Source: Dipteris shenzhenensis
Taxonomy: Eukaryota; Polypodiophyta; Polypodiopsida; Gleicheniales
Direction: 5' to 3' (one strand)
Length of the DNA: 64,000 nt
Assembly (NCBI GenBank): GCA_047967505.1
Contig: CM106538.1
The position numbers and the translations under genes are program-made. The stretch's first letter is position 1, and each line of letters begins with the position of its first letter. The notes under the pieces are model-generated. The model saw nothing but the letters and a program-made list of their open reading frames with translations, did not search any database and was not told the DNA's origin. This document shows positions 12,360-24,800 of this stretch, one piece after another.

Positions 12360-14940
12360 ACCACTCTTGATGCTTTGAAGAGGATCACTCCTATATTCAA
12401 GAGCATGGTAGACAATACATGAAGTAGGCTAATGGGGGTGTGTGACACATCAAGCAATAGCCCTCCCTTTTATAGCCAAATGAAAGAAGCATCTCTCAAT
12501 TAATGGGTCCTTCCACATGTATGGTGTGAGTTGAGGTATGTTCCATGTGAACAAGGAGGCTATGCACTCTCACTAGTGTGCGACAATACCTTGTCTCATT
12601 TTTCCACATAAACAAAAACCTCATAAGACAACCACTCGACTTAATACACACATGGGTCCATCCCATATGGGATGGTTAGCCCAAGATTCTTTGCCTCACA
12701 ACCTCGCCTCTCAAGTCACCCTGCCTCTAGGCCTCCCTCACAGCCCACGTCACCTCGCCTCTTAGCCCACCCCACCTCTCAGCCTACCCACAGCCTCGCG
12801 CTTCTTAGATCACCCCACCTCTCTCAAAGCCCACCCCACCTCCACTTCTACACACTACAAGCCGCAGCCACACAACTCCAAAGTTCATTGTCAAATCTCA
12901 TCAAGTTAACAGATCCCAATTTGCAAAATTCCATTGAGCTGCCAATTCTCAGTTTAGTTCAATTCGATCCAATCCAATAAGCAGGCTAATTCATTTCACA
13001 ATTGCATCACCCCAAGTTGGACCCTGGAGGTTAGGTCCAGCATTGGGATAGTCGATCCATGCAAGCCGACATGGAGCCTCCCAAGTTGAAGTTTCTCGCT
13101 CCCTCAAGCAAGCCCTCATATTCAACCACTGTAGCATTATCGACATGGACACCCACCCTCTACACGAAGGTTTCTTCTTTGAGACAGAGGATCATATGAG
13201 AGCCACAAGAGAAAATGTATTATTTGCAGCAAGAAACCAGAGAGCTCAAGATTCAGATTGCAGCCCTTGGGAAGCAAGACATAAGCCATCTAATTGAATA
13301 ATTTGATGGCGAGCATTTGCTCTTTGGTACCCCATGACAACTCCCTTGACAATATTACCAATCAGAAATGAGATGAGGAAATACACAATAACAATAGTAT
13401 TACTGCCACAAGCTTGATCATAGCATGATAAGGCCTTAGTATATATTAAGTTGCCAACCACATGAATCGGATTGGACTTTTAGTTTGTAATAAGCACACT
13501 TGTGATGGAGCATAAAACTCGTTAAGAGGCTCATTAAGAACCCTAACAAATTCGATATTGAAGGACCTTGTATATGAATTTTGAAAAAGACATGAAACAT
13601 ATTACTAGCACATGAAAACATGCTTCTTGATTTACTCAAGATAGAGAAGTTGTGGAATATTTAGATTTTGACACGTGTCTTCTAGCAAGGCAGACACATT
13701 TGACTCGTGCTCTCATCCAAACATATATTTGATGTGGCTTTATATTTAATGTGGCTTGCAGCAAAACTCAAATGGAGTGGAAACTTCGGCTCCAAGCCCT
13801 TCTAGGGTAGAGCTTTATGAAGAACTCTCCAATATGAAACATTTTTTGTGTCTCAAAAAGCTCCCATTTGATCATCAGAAACACTCTCAAAATATTGGCA
13901 CCACCTCCCCAACCTTGATGTAAGAATGGCTTTAATTATATTTTGCAATACAAAGCATGTATATGCTAATGATATGTTCACAGCATCAAATTACTCAAAA
14001 GTTGATCGCTCCCTCCGATTGCCAAGAGAAAGGCCTCAAGAGGAAAGAGAGATGAAAGAAAGTTTGCTTCAGTTGACCATGTTCATAGAGTAAATATATT
14101 ACTTTGCTTGGAAAACATGATGACACCACATTTATCCAAAGAGATAGCTAAGGATTAGATCTCAATTCGGTTTACGTATCAGAAAATGGACTGATGTTCA
14201 AGTCACAACCCTATAATGTGCTCATATAGGGTAGGACAGCTCGACCCCTTTGTAGACTTCAAACTATTGTGATCTCATGGCTCGTGCAACCTCAGGGTGT
14301 AAATTTTTTCGAGTCCCCTTCATTGCCCGAACTATTGTAAATGAATGAAACAAGACATCTCAACAACAGAGCTCAAAGTTCCAGGTCTTTAAATTTTCAA
14401 AATAAGGGCACTCCACTCTTTAAGTGCCTCCAAAGGAAAGTGTGTTCCTCATGAGCAGATAAAAATCTGACCACCATCCACAAAAGGGTTTATTTGGAGT
14501 ACTAATGATTATTTCATGTACGCCTATCTGCCCTGCTTGGATTGCCAAGATGCAATTCAAAGGAAACAGGGTCACATATAAGCATTTGATGGAAAGATCA
14601 ATGCTAGGCGCAAACATAAGGTGTCAATACTCTAGCAATACTCATGCCATCCTGCCGTGACATACCAACAGACTTCAGCTGAGCAGCTATGAAAATTATT
14701 AAGCACTGGAGCTCCTTTAAACGTGTTTCTTGACATCTCTAAGAGAGTTTCTTCACATCTCTAAGAGAGTTTCACTGCTCCATCATAGCTAAGGGAGGGG
14801 TACATCTAAAAGAGTAAAAGGGCAAACAACAATACATTTTGGTCCGTGCACATTTCAAGCTCTTAAACAAGGTTGGACATCTTTGCAACACCATCTTTCA
14901 CTTTGTAGAAATCTATCTATCCTCAAGCCCAGATGACAGG
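12360..14940. other. No recognisable gene between copia fragment and SINAT
   Basis: No convincing coding frame on either strand. A C-rich stretch at 12690-12860 gives spurious proline/serine-rich frames. The part nearest 14940 should include the region downstream of the SINAT 3' end. Confidence 0.45.
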
Positions 14941-14942
14941 CT

Positions 14943-14948
14943 TTTATT
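14943..14948 (-). terminator. Candidate SINAT poly(A) signal AATAAA
   Basis: On the minus strand AATAAA lies about 50 bp after the SINAT stop codon, in ACAAAAATAAAAGCC. It is the first canonical signal downstream of the gene. The transcript end has not been shown. Confidence 0.45.
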
Positions 14949-14997
14949 TTTGTAAAAAACTTGAGGAAGCACCAAAATAGCAAGGCAATATAGTAAA

Positions 14998-15318
14998 TTA
15001 CTGTTCCTTCCATATTCTTCCTGTTACCCTTAACTTCAGCTCCTTCCTATCACCACCAGAGAAATACAATGCCATATTCCTTTGTATGATCAGCCCATCA
15101 TGACTGTCACGTGCTTTCCGATGGCTATCACGAATGCTCCGTGGCACCCCTTGCCAGGTCATTTTCCGTCCATTTGCACCCACTTCAAGGCTGTAGCTGT
15201 AGTTTTTGGCTTCACTGTCCTCACCCATGAACCGGAGAAAAGCCATATAAACAGGTGCCATGCCAAGCTGGAACGCTTCAAAATGAAGGCAGAAGTGTTG
15301 ACCAAAACAATTGAACAC
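14998..15318 (-). CDS. SINAT: SINAT exon 3
   Basis: The acceptor AAAATTGGCAG| is followed by GTG (VFNCFGQHFCLHFEAF). 106 codons of TRAF-like domain end at GRIWKEQ and TAA. Intron 2 before it is only 241 bp (15319-15559). Confidence 0.95.
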   Translation of the reverse strand: MFNCFGQHFCLHFEAFQLGMAPVYMAFLRFMGEDSEAKNYSYSLEVGANGRKMTWQGVPRSIRDSHRKARDSHDGLIIQRNMALYFSGGDRKELKLRVTGRIWKEQ

Positions 15319-15970
15319 CTGCCAATTTTCAATTGTCACAGATTGCCTATATCCTTGCATTCATCAATTTTACACACAACTTCAATATGAACCAAATTAA
15401 AAGCATGCCCATTACAGTAGCTACCCTGCAGACCTTACTTCAATTTTGATGGCATGCAAATTCGATAAGAATCACGAGCGTTGCTAGGTCCCTTTTATAC
15501 TCAGTAACGTAAGAATTGCACACTAAGATCTAATAAAACATTTAAGTGGCTAAGCTTACCGTCAACATCCATGTGGCATTCTCAACTTCCTGAGGATTTG
15601 ACTTCACATAGCGATGATTGTAAGTACATCCACTATGCATATCCACTTTGTGATCATCCCGTAAGTGAGCCACAAGGCTAGGAATATCTCCTGTTACTGA
15701 GCACTCTGACCCAGCATAAGGACAGTTATAGGGCCTGAAGGAGCATTGGGCCTCATGCTTCAACTTGCTGTAGTAAGGAAAAATGTCCTGACATCCCAAA
15801 GTATTATATCTACAGGGCATCTCAAGAGATTCTGCAACCTTCTCCAGAGCTAGGCATCTGATGTTTCCAAGCTCATATCTACAAGTGGGGCACCTGTTGT
15901 GCACTCTTGTCTTGCAGGCTGAACACAAAGTATGACCATTGGGACACTGTAACATAGAAAAGCACATAAG

Positions 15971-16006
<36 letters not shown>

Positions 16007-19000
16007 GATTAACACAGTGTGACCATTGCAATCACTGAGATAAAGGACAATTACATGAGCTCTCTCTCTTCCACCCCCCCTCCCTCCAAAAAAAACGAAA
16101 ATGAAAAAGGATGACCTCCACATTTAAATTTTACCCAAATACTTCAGTCCCTATACAATTTGCACTACAAAAGTACAAGCTTGCTTTGGATACTCAAACT
16201 TGCCTATCATTTCAGACAGTGCACACAGGTAAGATCACCATAAGCAACTCAATCTAACCTGTTTTCTCAAAGGTAGCACAAATAGACAATACTATTACCT
16301 TTCCCATGAGCATCTGTAGGAGACGTTTTGATTGTATGGGAGTCTGGAAGGTGAATTCCCTCCCTGTGAATATAGATGCTAATTGAGGTGATGAGGCAGT
16401 GCCCAGTTCACTATGTATCTTCATATACTGTTCTTATTTTCAAAAATAAGTGTCATAGGTTGAGTTGCCAGCTCGCTATTGTTCAAATTGCTTTTGATTT
16501 ATGTTAGAGTTGAAGGGTCTACTGAACAGTAATCCTACACAGCAGAATGTTTCAAACCCTCACTGATCTCTCCTGCAAGATAGGTGCACACACATGCCGA
16601 AACCTCACTCAGAAAATACAGCAGGAACAGAGAATAAGAAAGCAGACATCATTCATCCAGAGAAGAGCTAAACTCATCCAGCAAAGGTGTTGGGTAAAAC
16701 TGCAATCAATGATGATTGCACTGCTGAAATCTAAAGAGAGTTATGTGCTCTAACACTCTTTCAGTCTGTGGTGCCCTTGAATGGCTTCAGTGCCTAATGG
16801 AGTGTGCAAAAGGCCTCCCTTTTATCTATATTAATGATTTTGTAAGTTCAAAGCTCACACTCTAATTAAAAATTGTCTCTAGATTTCTGCAAAGTGGTAC
16901 CGTACGTTAGGTATGGTACATATGACATGAGTACCAGTATGCTGCATCGTTCGGAAAATAATATAAGGTACATAAGGTACATCGTCTTTGTAAAGTATTA
17001 TTTTATCCCCAGAAAAAAGAGGGAGAGAAGGGGGAGAGAGGAGAGGCAGAGAGAGGGGGCAGGGGGGTTAGAGACAACATTTTTGTACCTTAGTATAAAT
17101 TTTAAACCCACAAATCTATTATTGTAGTCCACATGACATTTACGCACAGTTTAAACTTCATATGTGTGTGTGTGCGCGTGCGTGCGTGCATGTGTGTGGG
17201 TGGGTGTATATATGTATATATATACACATATACATATACCTAGATGAGTCCAGGAACATGCCCAAACTCATCCTCTAAAAACACAATATAGTGCAGTTTC
17301 AATTTCATGATAGTCACTCATAAGCTTGAAAACCATAAACTCCATACCACATAGCATATACATATACATATTTATATTTACATACATGCATGCATGCGCG
17401 TGCGCGCGCACACACACAATCACAATCAAATGTGCGAATGATGATATCAAAGTCATGATGACTGAAGTCTAAAATTCCAAAACTCGTGCGAAAATGGACA
17501 TGAATCAAGACTCCTCTTCCTCTTCCTCTTCCTCTTTCTAAAAGGAGGATGTGGAAGCAAAATCTCCATCAATGACGGTATTACTATCACCATCATATTC
17601 TGGCTATGGATTCTCCCTTCTGCCCAACCTACTCATCCACATCCTCTAAGAATGCATCCTCTAGGGGTAGAGGTGTCCCCTAAGTCTTTACTATAATCCC
17701 TGTCAAGAAGCTACCTCGACATATATCTGTGCGCTGAATAGCCTGAGTTGGAACATGCCCCCTACCATGTCTCCTAGCCCTACGTCTATACCTTGGACGC
17801 TTGTGTGACCTCACATGAGCTTGGATCCTCATCACTCGTCTGTCCACAGTAATCAGCTCTTGATATAGGGAAGTATATAATGCCTCCTCCTTCGCAGTGG
17901 CAACAACATAGGCAGGCACTTTGTTCAAGTCAAGCGTTGACATGTCCACCTATAAGCCCAAAAAAAGAGTCAAGACTTATATGATAACTTACTATGACAG
18001 CTAGCACTTGGCACATCAACTTAAAAAGAGACCTCAGGCATGTGCCATGCGACCCATGCCTCATAGTTGAGAGTTACAACTCCTTAAACTTTTGGACTAG
18101 CCTCCCATTTGCACGAGAATCTTCGTGAGGATTTGAAGCCCTCTTCAAGGATTTTCAGTCCTCTTCAAGGAGATCAATCCATACAAACTCCAATTTCGCA
18201 CCAGACGAACAATCCTTGTTAGAGAATACAAAAGAGGGTATGCACAATGCAAGCAGAAGCTAGCCCCAAAGTAGAGTTATAGAGCCCAGGAACTCACACA
18301 GTGGTATATTAAAACACACAACTTATTTCCTTGGTATGTACCATGCACAAATATGCAGACAGCAATTAGACAATGTTCAAACGAGAGATGTGGAACCAGA
18401 AAAACAAATTTCTGTCCAATGGGACATATACAAAACCTATGTCCACTGTCTCACCCTTTATCAGGGGAGTGCTGACTATATATGGACCCTTGTCCATACA
18501 CAAAGTTGTTCTCCTACCTCCAAAACAGTAGGCTTGTGGTGCTCTCCTAGAGCTTGAGTGGGCCTTGTATTGTGTGCCCTGCAATCACACCTTGCGACTG
18601 ATCCTCCTAGACATCTCCTCGTAAGGCAATGCTTGCAATGGAACCTTGACCTCCCTGCTGCCCTTAATGCAGCCCAAACTGAGGCACAAGCTTACCATTT
18701 CACCCTCCAGTATCCTGCTTGAGAGCTTCAGAGCAGCACCAAGACTTCTCCCTCTCGCTTCCAGGAAGGCATACACCTTCCAAACTCTCAACAAAGCATA
18801 GAATCTGCCCAAAGCAAGTTATTAAGGTTCAAATGACTAACACACACCAGATGATCCATCTGCTTGACTGTAGTGCCTCCTCCAATATCACAGCTCCCAT
18901 CTGACCCTGAAACCATAGGTCCTTCCAAAGACTGCCCCCTCATGTCACTGATACCAGCCAAGCACCCAAAGCAATCTAAGCACTCATTGCTATCCTTCAC

Positions 19001-21846
19001 CTTTACAAAGGTTTCCGAATCCTCTCCAAAACTTTCTCTCAATGTCAAACATTCTTATTCTAACATTGGGGTCTGCATGACTTACCTCAGTAAGGCATGA
19101 GATGTCACAAGAAAATCTCTTCTGAGACTACCGCCATGTGTTCACCTAGTCTTTCATTGCTACAGGATCTGCAGTACGTCCCTGCCACCACAGTTGCTGT
19201 GGCCGGAGTTGTGGTCCCCTATAACATTTGCTCCACTCCCATCGTAATCTCCCGAGTTGATCTCACCACCAAGTGGCTCCGGACCTTCATCTTGCAAATA
19301 TCTTATGGTCATGATAATTGAAAGGAAAGAGATAGAAGTTCTATACACCTACCTGAATCTGAGTCACCCTCCTTGCAATGGTGGCACTAGTCCTTCACAC
19401 ATAGAAGCTGACCTCAAGCTTCAATCAAGGTCGTCCTTTCCCAAGGTCCTTGCCTTTGAGCTCCCACCACTTAGAAACTTCCATCAAGGCTCTAATACCA
19501 TGTTAGAGAATACAACAGAGGGTATGCACAGCAAAAGCCAACTCTAAAGTAGAGCTATAGAGCCCAGAAACTCACACAGTCATATATTGAATATTCAAAT
19601 CCAAAACTTCTTTTCCTTAATGTGTCTATGCATGGATTTGCAAACAAAAATTAGGCAATGCTCAAAAGAGAGATGTAGAACCAGCAAGATATATTTCCGC
19701 CCAATGTAGACACAATACAAGGTCTATGTCTAGTGTATCACCCTCTATCAACAAAGTGCCCGTTGGATATGGACCCCGGTACACAAAGCTGTTCTCCTAC
19801 CTCCTTGGCACTTCCAAAACACTATTAGAAACATGGAGTTGAGGAGAAGAGAGAGAGAAGGTAGGCTAGGGTGAGAGGTAGTGATACTCAAATGAAAACA
19901 TTATGGAAATGAAAGTACTCACATGGCTAAAAGAGCACTTTCATTCATTGAAGTAACATGAGAAACAAGCCTTTATAGAATAGACGCACACATTCATAGC
20001 ACCAAATGTATATGGGATAACTCCTAAAGTGACAAGTGGCACTCACACTTAGAACTACTACTAGATCTCCTAGTAAAACACACCAAAACACACTCTTTGG
20101 CTATGATTTCTCCAACACCCCCCTTCAGAGCAAAGAGTGTGAGGCCCAACACGCAAGGAGTAGATCAATCCCCCCTCCACCGCAGTACTACAAAGAGCAA
20201 GTCTAACTATCCAACACCACCTATGTGATAGTGACTTCTCAGTCAGCTTGCGACTAGCAAGAGTAGATCATCACTCATCACCCCTTTACTCTGAACTGGG
20301 TGGTCAATACAATCATACCAAAGTAAAAGACTATGCAATCATTTTTGGGGAACAAACCAGGGCAGAGTACCCTTATTGACTCCAAATACATTCATTTTAG
20401 AGGGACTACTCAAGGCAAAGAACCTTTAGCGTAGACTCAACTGAAAAACACATATCACATAGGGCCTAGAAAGCCCAAGAATCCCAATCATAATGTTCCG
20501 GATCAAAGAGGCCATGAACCTCAACAATGGCTGCATATATCTCCTCAAGGGGCTCTTCAGGTTCGGCTTGGTCTTCAGCAATGAAATTGGCATGATGCTT
20601 CTCTTGTTCTTGTTCCTTCTTTTTGAAGCATTTAGCTTCAACATGTCCTTTTCATTTACAAAATCTGCAAATAATATTTTATTGGTCTTCCATTTGCTTG
20701 TGGAAGCAAATGCATGATCACCAGCAGAGGCAAGAATGGCATCTTTATTACGACGGTCCTTTTCAATAAGTAAAGCCACCATATCATCAAACGTGGTAGT
20801 GGCAAGGCGTAGAACTTCAAGGGTCTGCTCAAAACAAGGTATCCCTTGCATACTCTTCATAAAGACAACCGTTTTACCCTCATCATCAGGTTGGCTTTTC
20901 AAGCTTGAGAGTTGTTGAACAAGAGACTGAAATCTTGCTAAATAATCACTCAACTCTTCACTCTCTTTCATTCTCAAATCGTAGAACTTGAGTTTCAAAA
21001 TGGCTTTAGAGTTGGTGATCTTGTTACCAAATAAGCTTTCAAGGCGATCCCAAATCTCCTTGGCAATGGACTTGAAATGTCCGCCAGACAAAGAGCAATG
21101 AGAGCAATTGCTCTTGCATTCTGCTGCTTCCATACTTTGTGTTGTTGCTGATCAGTTGTATCAAGGTGGTCTTTCTCAACAACGTCCCAAACTCCTTCAC
21201 CCATAAGAAACTGTATCTTTGTTTGCCATGTTGGGAATCCTTCCCCCTTAAACTTCTCCACAAGCAGGGAACTTGAAGACAAGGAAGTCATGATAGAAGA
21301 GGGCTTTGTGTGAAGGCGGGCAGCAACCTGAGGTGACAAGCCCGCAACACAAGGTGAAGAACCAGCAAATATGTCAGCTGGTCAGCAGGCTCCACGTGTG
21401 CAAGGCAGCTGATGTAGATGCTCCTGTAGGTGTTGCAGCAGCTAGTCGGTGGCCACTGGCTTTAGGTGCTCGAAAATGCAAACCCTGATCAAAACGCAGC
21501 AAGAGGGTGCCCCGAAATGCAGAACCAAATCAAAACGCAGCACTTGTGGACGTCGAAACTGTTCAGAGGTGGCTTCAAACACTTCGAAGTGCTGGAAAAG
21601 TATGCAGCAGCAGCACCAAAACATTGATTTCTGGCAGTGGAAGGCTCCACAACAACCTTGGGTGACCTTACATGCATGCACGCCTTGAGAAATGTGCCAA
21701 CCAGCAAACCAAGAGGCCACCAAGGGAACCTAGAGCGCACAGGGTGGCAAGAAATGGAACTTGGAGGGGCTAGGGCAGATGACGTGGCAAGACAGGTTAG
21801 GGCAAGGCCAACCTGCTCTGATACCATGTTAGAAACATGGTGTTGA

Positions 21847-21898
<52 letters not shown>

Positions 21899-24800
21899 GC
21901 TAGGGTGAGAGGTAGTGATACTCAAACGAAAGCATAATAGAAGTACTCGCATGACTAAAAGAGCTTGAGGCTTTCATTCATTGATGTGACACGAGAAGTA
22001 CAAGCCTTTATAGAATAGGCACACACACTCATACTCATATCACCAAATGTATATGGGATAACTCCCAAAGTGACACATGGCACTCACACATAGGAATGAT
22101 TTAGAATACCTCCATTTTATTGAAAGACAAGAATTTTAAATTTGAAAATAAACTTGGGAGAAATTTATAAAAATAAGAACTCCTAGTAAAACACACCAAA
22201 AAAAAACTCTTTGGCTATGATTTCTCCAACAAACACGAGGCCTGCAGTGCTCTCATAGAGCTTGAGTGGGCCTTGTAAGTGTGCCCCGCAATGACTGATC
22301 CTCCGGACAACCCTCATAAGGCAGTGCTTGCTATGAAACCTTGACCTAGCTACAGCCCTGAATGCAGCCCAAACTGAGGCACGGACTTCCTCCCTTGATC
22401 CAATCTTCCTTGCTGCTGTTAGAGGCAGCCAATGTTCAAACTGTGAGCTCCTTGATCCCTCCAATCAGCCACTTCCCTTGCCGCCGTGTATCCGCTTGGA
22501 TGGCCCTTGAAGCAGGCTGATGTGCTCCCAAAATCTGCTCCCCAAATGGACGGTGAATGAGCCCTGAAGAGTGCCTTTTATAGGCCCCAAGGGCTCCCAA
22601 AAATGGCCAACAGAACTGCCCGACCCACCGGTCTGTAGACCCCAACCTAGCTGGATTTGTCAGTCCTTTTTCTACCCCGCCTGGCCACGTGGCAGTCTGC
22701 CAGTGCCTAAGCCTCCTCCTGACCTATCCCTTGCCTTTTCCAGGCTTGTTGCTGGCCAGATTCCACGCCTTGTAGTCACCTACTTGTCCCACGCACCCCA
22801 CCTCCTTCCTGGACCTACTACAGCTCTTCTGGTATTAGTTCAGCGCCATACAAGCCTCCCCAACTCTCCGTACTGCTCCAGACAGATGCCCGTAGTTCCG
22901 AGTTCTTCCAAGCTCCTTTCTAGGTTCTTTCCAAGCCTTTTCCTTGGCCCACCTTCACGGCAGACAGCAGTACAGCTGTGCCACCTATCCCTGCTAAAGA
23001 TCTCCCTATTCCAAAGCATTTCTAGGCCCATACAACTGCTCAGGTCCAACCCAAGATGCCTCGTGACATCGCAGCACTTCCTACCAGATTTACAAGTGGA
23101 GCTACTACTTCGACCATTGCAAACATCTCCAAGTAGCCAAGTACACCTTTTCTTTGTTTTCCATGTGTGCGTGCTGCCCACATGGCAGCCCATGCATTGT
23201 CCATGTGGCAAACTTGCATTCCCTGTCAGATCAGCTCCAACAATGCCCACATGTCATCTAACACACCCTGGTTCGCCTGCCCCTTGCACTCCTCATTTAG
23301 GGACTCACAGATCGTGAGGTGACCATCTATTCTCCAACAACCCTATGGAGATTCAAGATTCAAAAAAAGATTAAGAAAGTTGCTGATTTTACAAATTGTA
23401 TAACAAACTATAAATTGGGATTCAAGAAAGTAATCCAATTCTAAGAAGTACCCTCAAAGCAAGAGCCTAGTGCCAAAGCCATATGTCTCCCACCAGCTAA
23501 TAGGCTTTACATAATTCTATTTCTTCTTTGCAGTAGCTCTAGAGAAGGCTGGTCCAAACCCATTACTATAAGTAATAAGCTCGTCATCTATATGCTCCTG
23601 AGTTTCCTCTAGGAATACTCTAGACACATATGAATGCCAAGCATCTGCAAGCTGGCTATCTAACAATAGATCATGAGTTTTATGAAGTGGATGGAGAAGA
23701 TCAGCCGTGCCATGGACACGACAACTCATAAACATCCACCTTTATTACACAATAGCCTTAATCTCATCCAATCTACATAGTACCCATTGCACAAGCATTT
23801 TATTTAAGTACTAAGTAACAAGTTCTAACTTGTAGGATTAGGTTTCGAATTAAGCATTTTAACTTTCACAATGGGTAAATATAATTACTTAGGTACAAAG
23901 GCTGGTCCATTTGTCAAGGTCCGTGTGTACCCTCTAGATTAAGTGGTATAAAAAACAAAGGGTGCATCATCCCTCCATGTCCACAGAATCACACAGCAGC
24001 CACAATGGGGGCTCTATCCGCTGCCATAATGAGGTATCAAGAATAAAGACCTCCAAATGAAGAGTATATATGTTCCTAGAGTTGTCGCAATGTATCCACT
24101 CACCAGATACCACTGTCGGATGCAAGTCATGGTCCACGGCATACATCTACTCCAAGACAAGAAACATGCGGGCAAATCAAGTCTTGAAGGGCCACAATAT
24201 CTCCATCTTTGAGTACTCGCGAAAAGTAGAAAATTCCTTGGGATTTTTCTTGAAGGATACCACGATGTTATTAGCCTCCCTCATGGTAGTCTGCACCCAA
24301 TCAAGCTTGCCTATGTCATCCATCAATAGGTCAAAAGGCAATGTGAAGTGCAAGGGATCCACACTATGGAAGAAAACTCCTCCTCTACCGTCTCTCCCAT
24401 CCTTCTACAACTTGCACCACATTCTCTAGGCCCACCTCTATGATGGTTGCTCAAATGTGCCTATAGATGAAATCTTGTTGCTTGCTCTCCCATCATAGCA
24501 ATCAACAGCCCGCAAGAAGTGTGCGCCTAGACAAGAGGAAACCAAGATATTAACAATGCTTCTCTTCTTAACTGTTGGGGTAAAGGCACATTGCCACCCC
24601 TTTATTAAAGTTAAGACATCTATGACTGTCTTAAGACAGTCATAGGATAAAACCTAATCCTAATAAAACTAATGAGTTTGTGGTGTGGCTCATCACTTCA
24701 CACCCGCACATTTGGAGTTCTCTCTCTTTCTCACTCTCTCCCTCTTGCTCTTCTTCCCCCTTCAGGCCCTTCAACTGGTATCAGAGCCTACCTCTCCTAC

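Larger units (their letters stand above)
23460..24572 (-). pseudogene. hAT-superfamily transposase (DUF659), 3' part
   Basis: On the minus strand, across stops and frame changes, I read SIVNILVSSCLGAHFLRAVD, TIIEVGLENVVQVVEG, LMDDIGKLDWVQTTMREANN and KMEILWPFKT-FARMFLVLE. These follow the DUF659 pattern (FLxSVDxS, VGxENVVQVVTDNA, DIGKxxWVxxxxxxA, RPxxTRFATxFLxLxS). Near 23495 PISWWETYGFGT matches the segment before the hAT dimerisation region. Stops are frequent, so it is dead. The N-terminal part lies beyond the copia insertion, at 30835-31600. Confidence 0.75.

Noticed and set aside
12672-12980. Proline/serine-rich plus-strand frame
   Set aside because: Low-complexity CCTC-type sequence without homology.
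22571-23317. 248-codon plus-strand frame
   Set aside because: Lies on the antisense of a C-rich family F LTR; proline/serine composition artefact.
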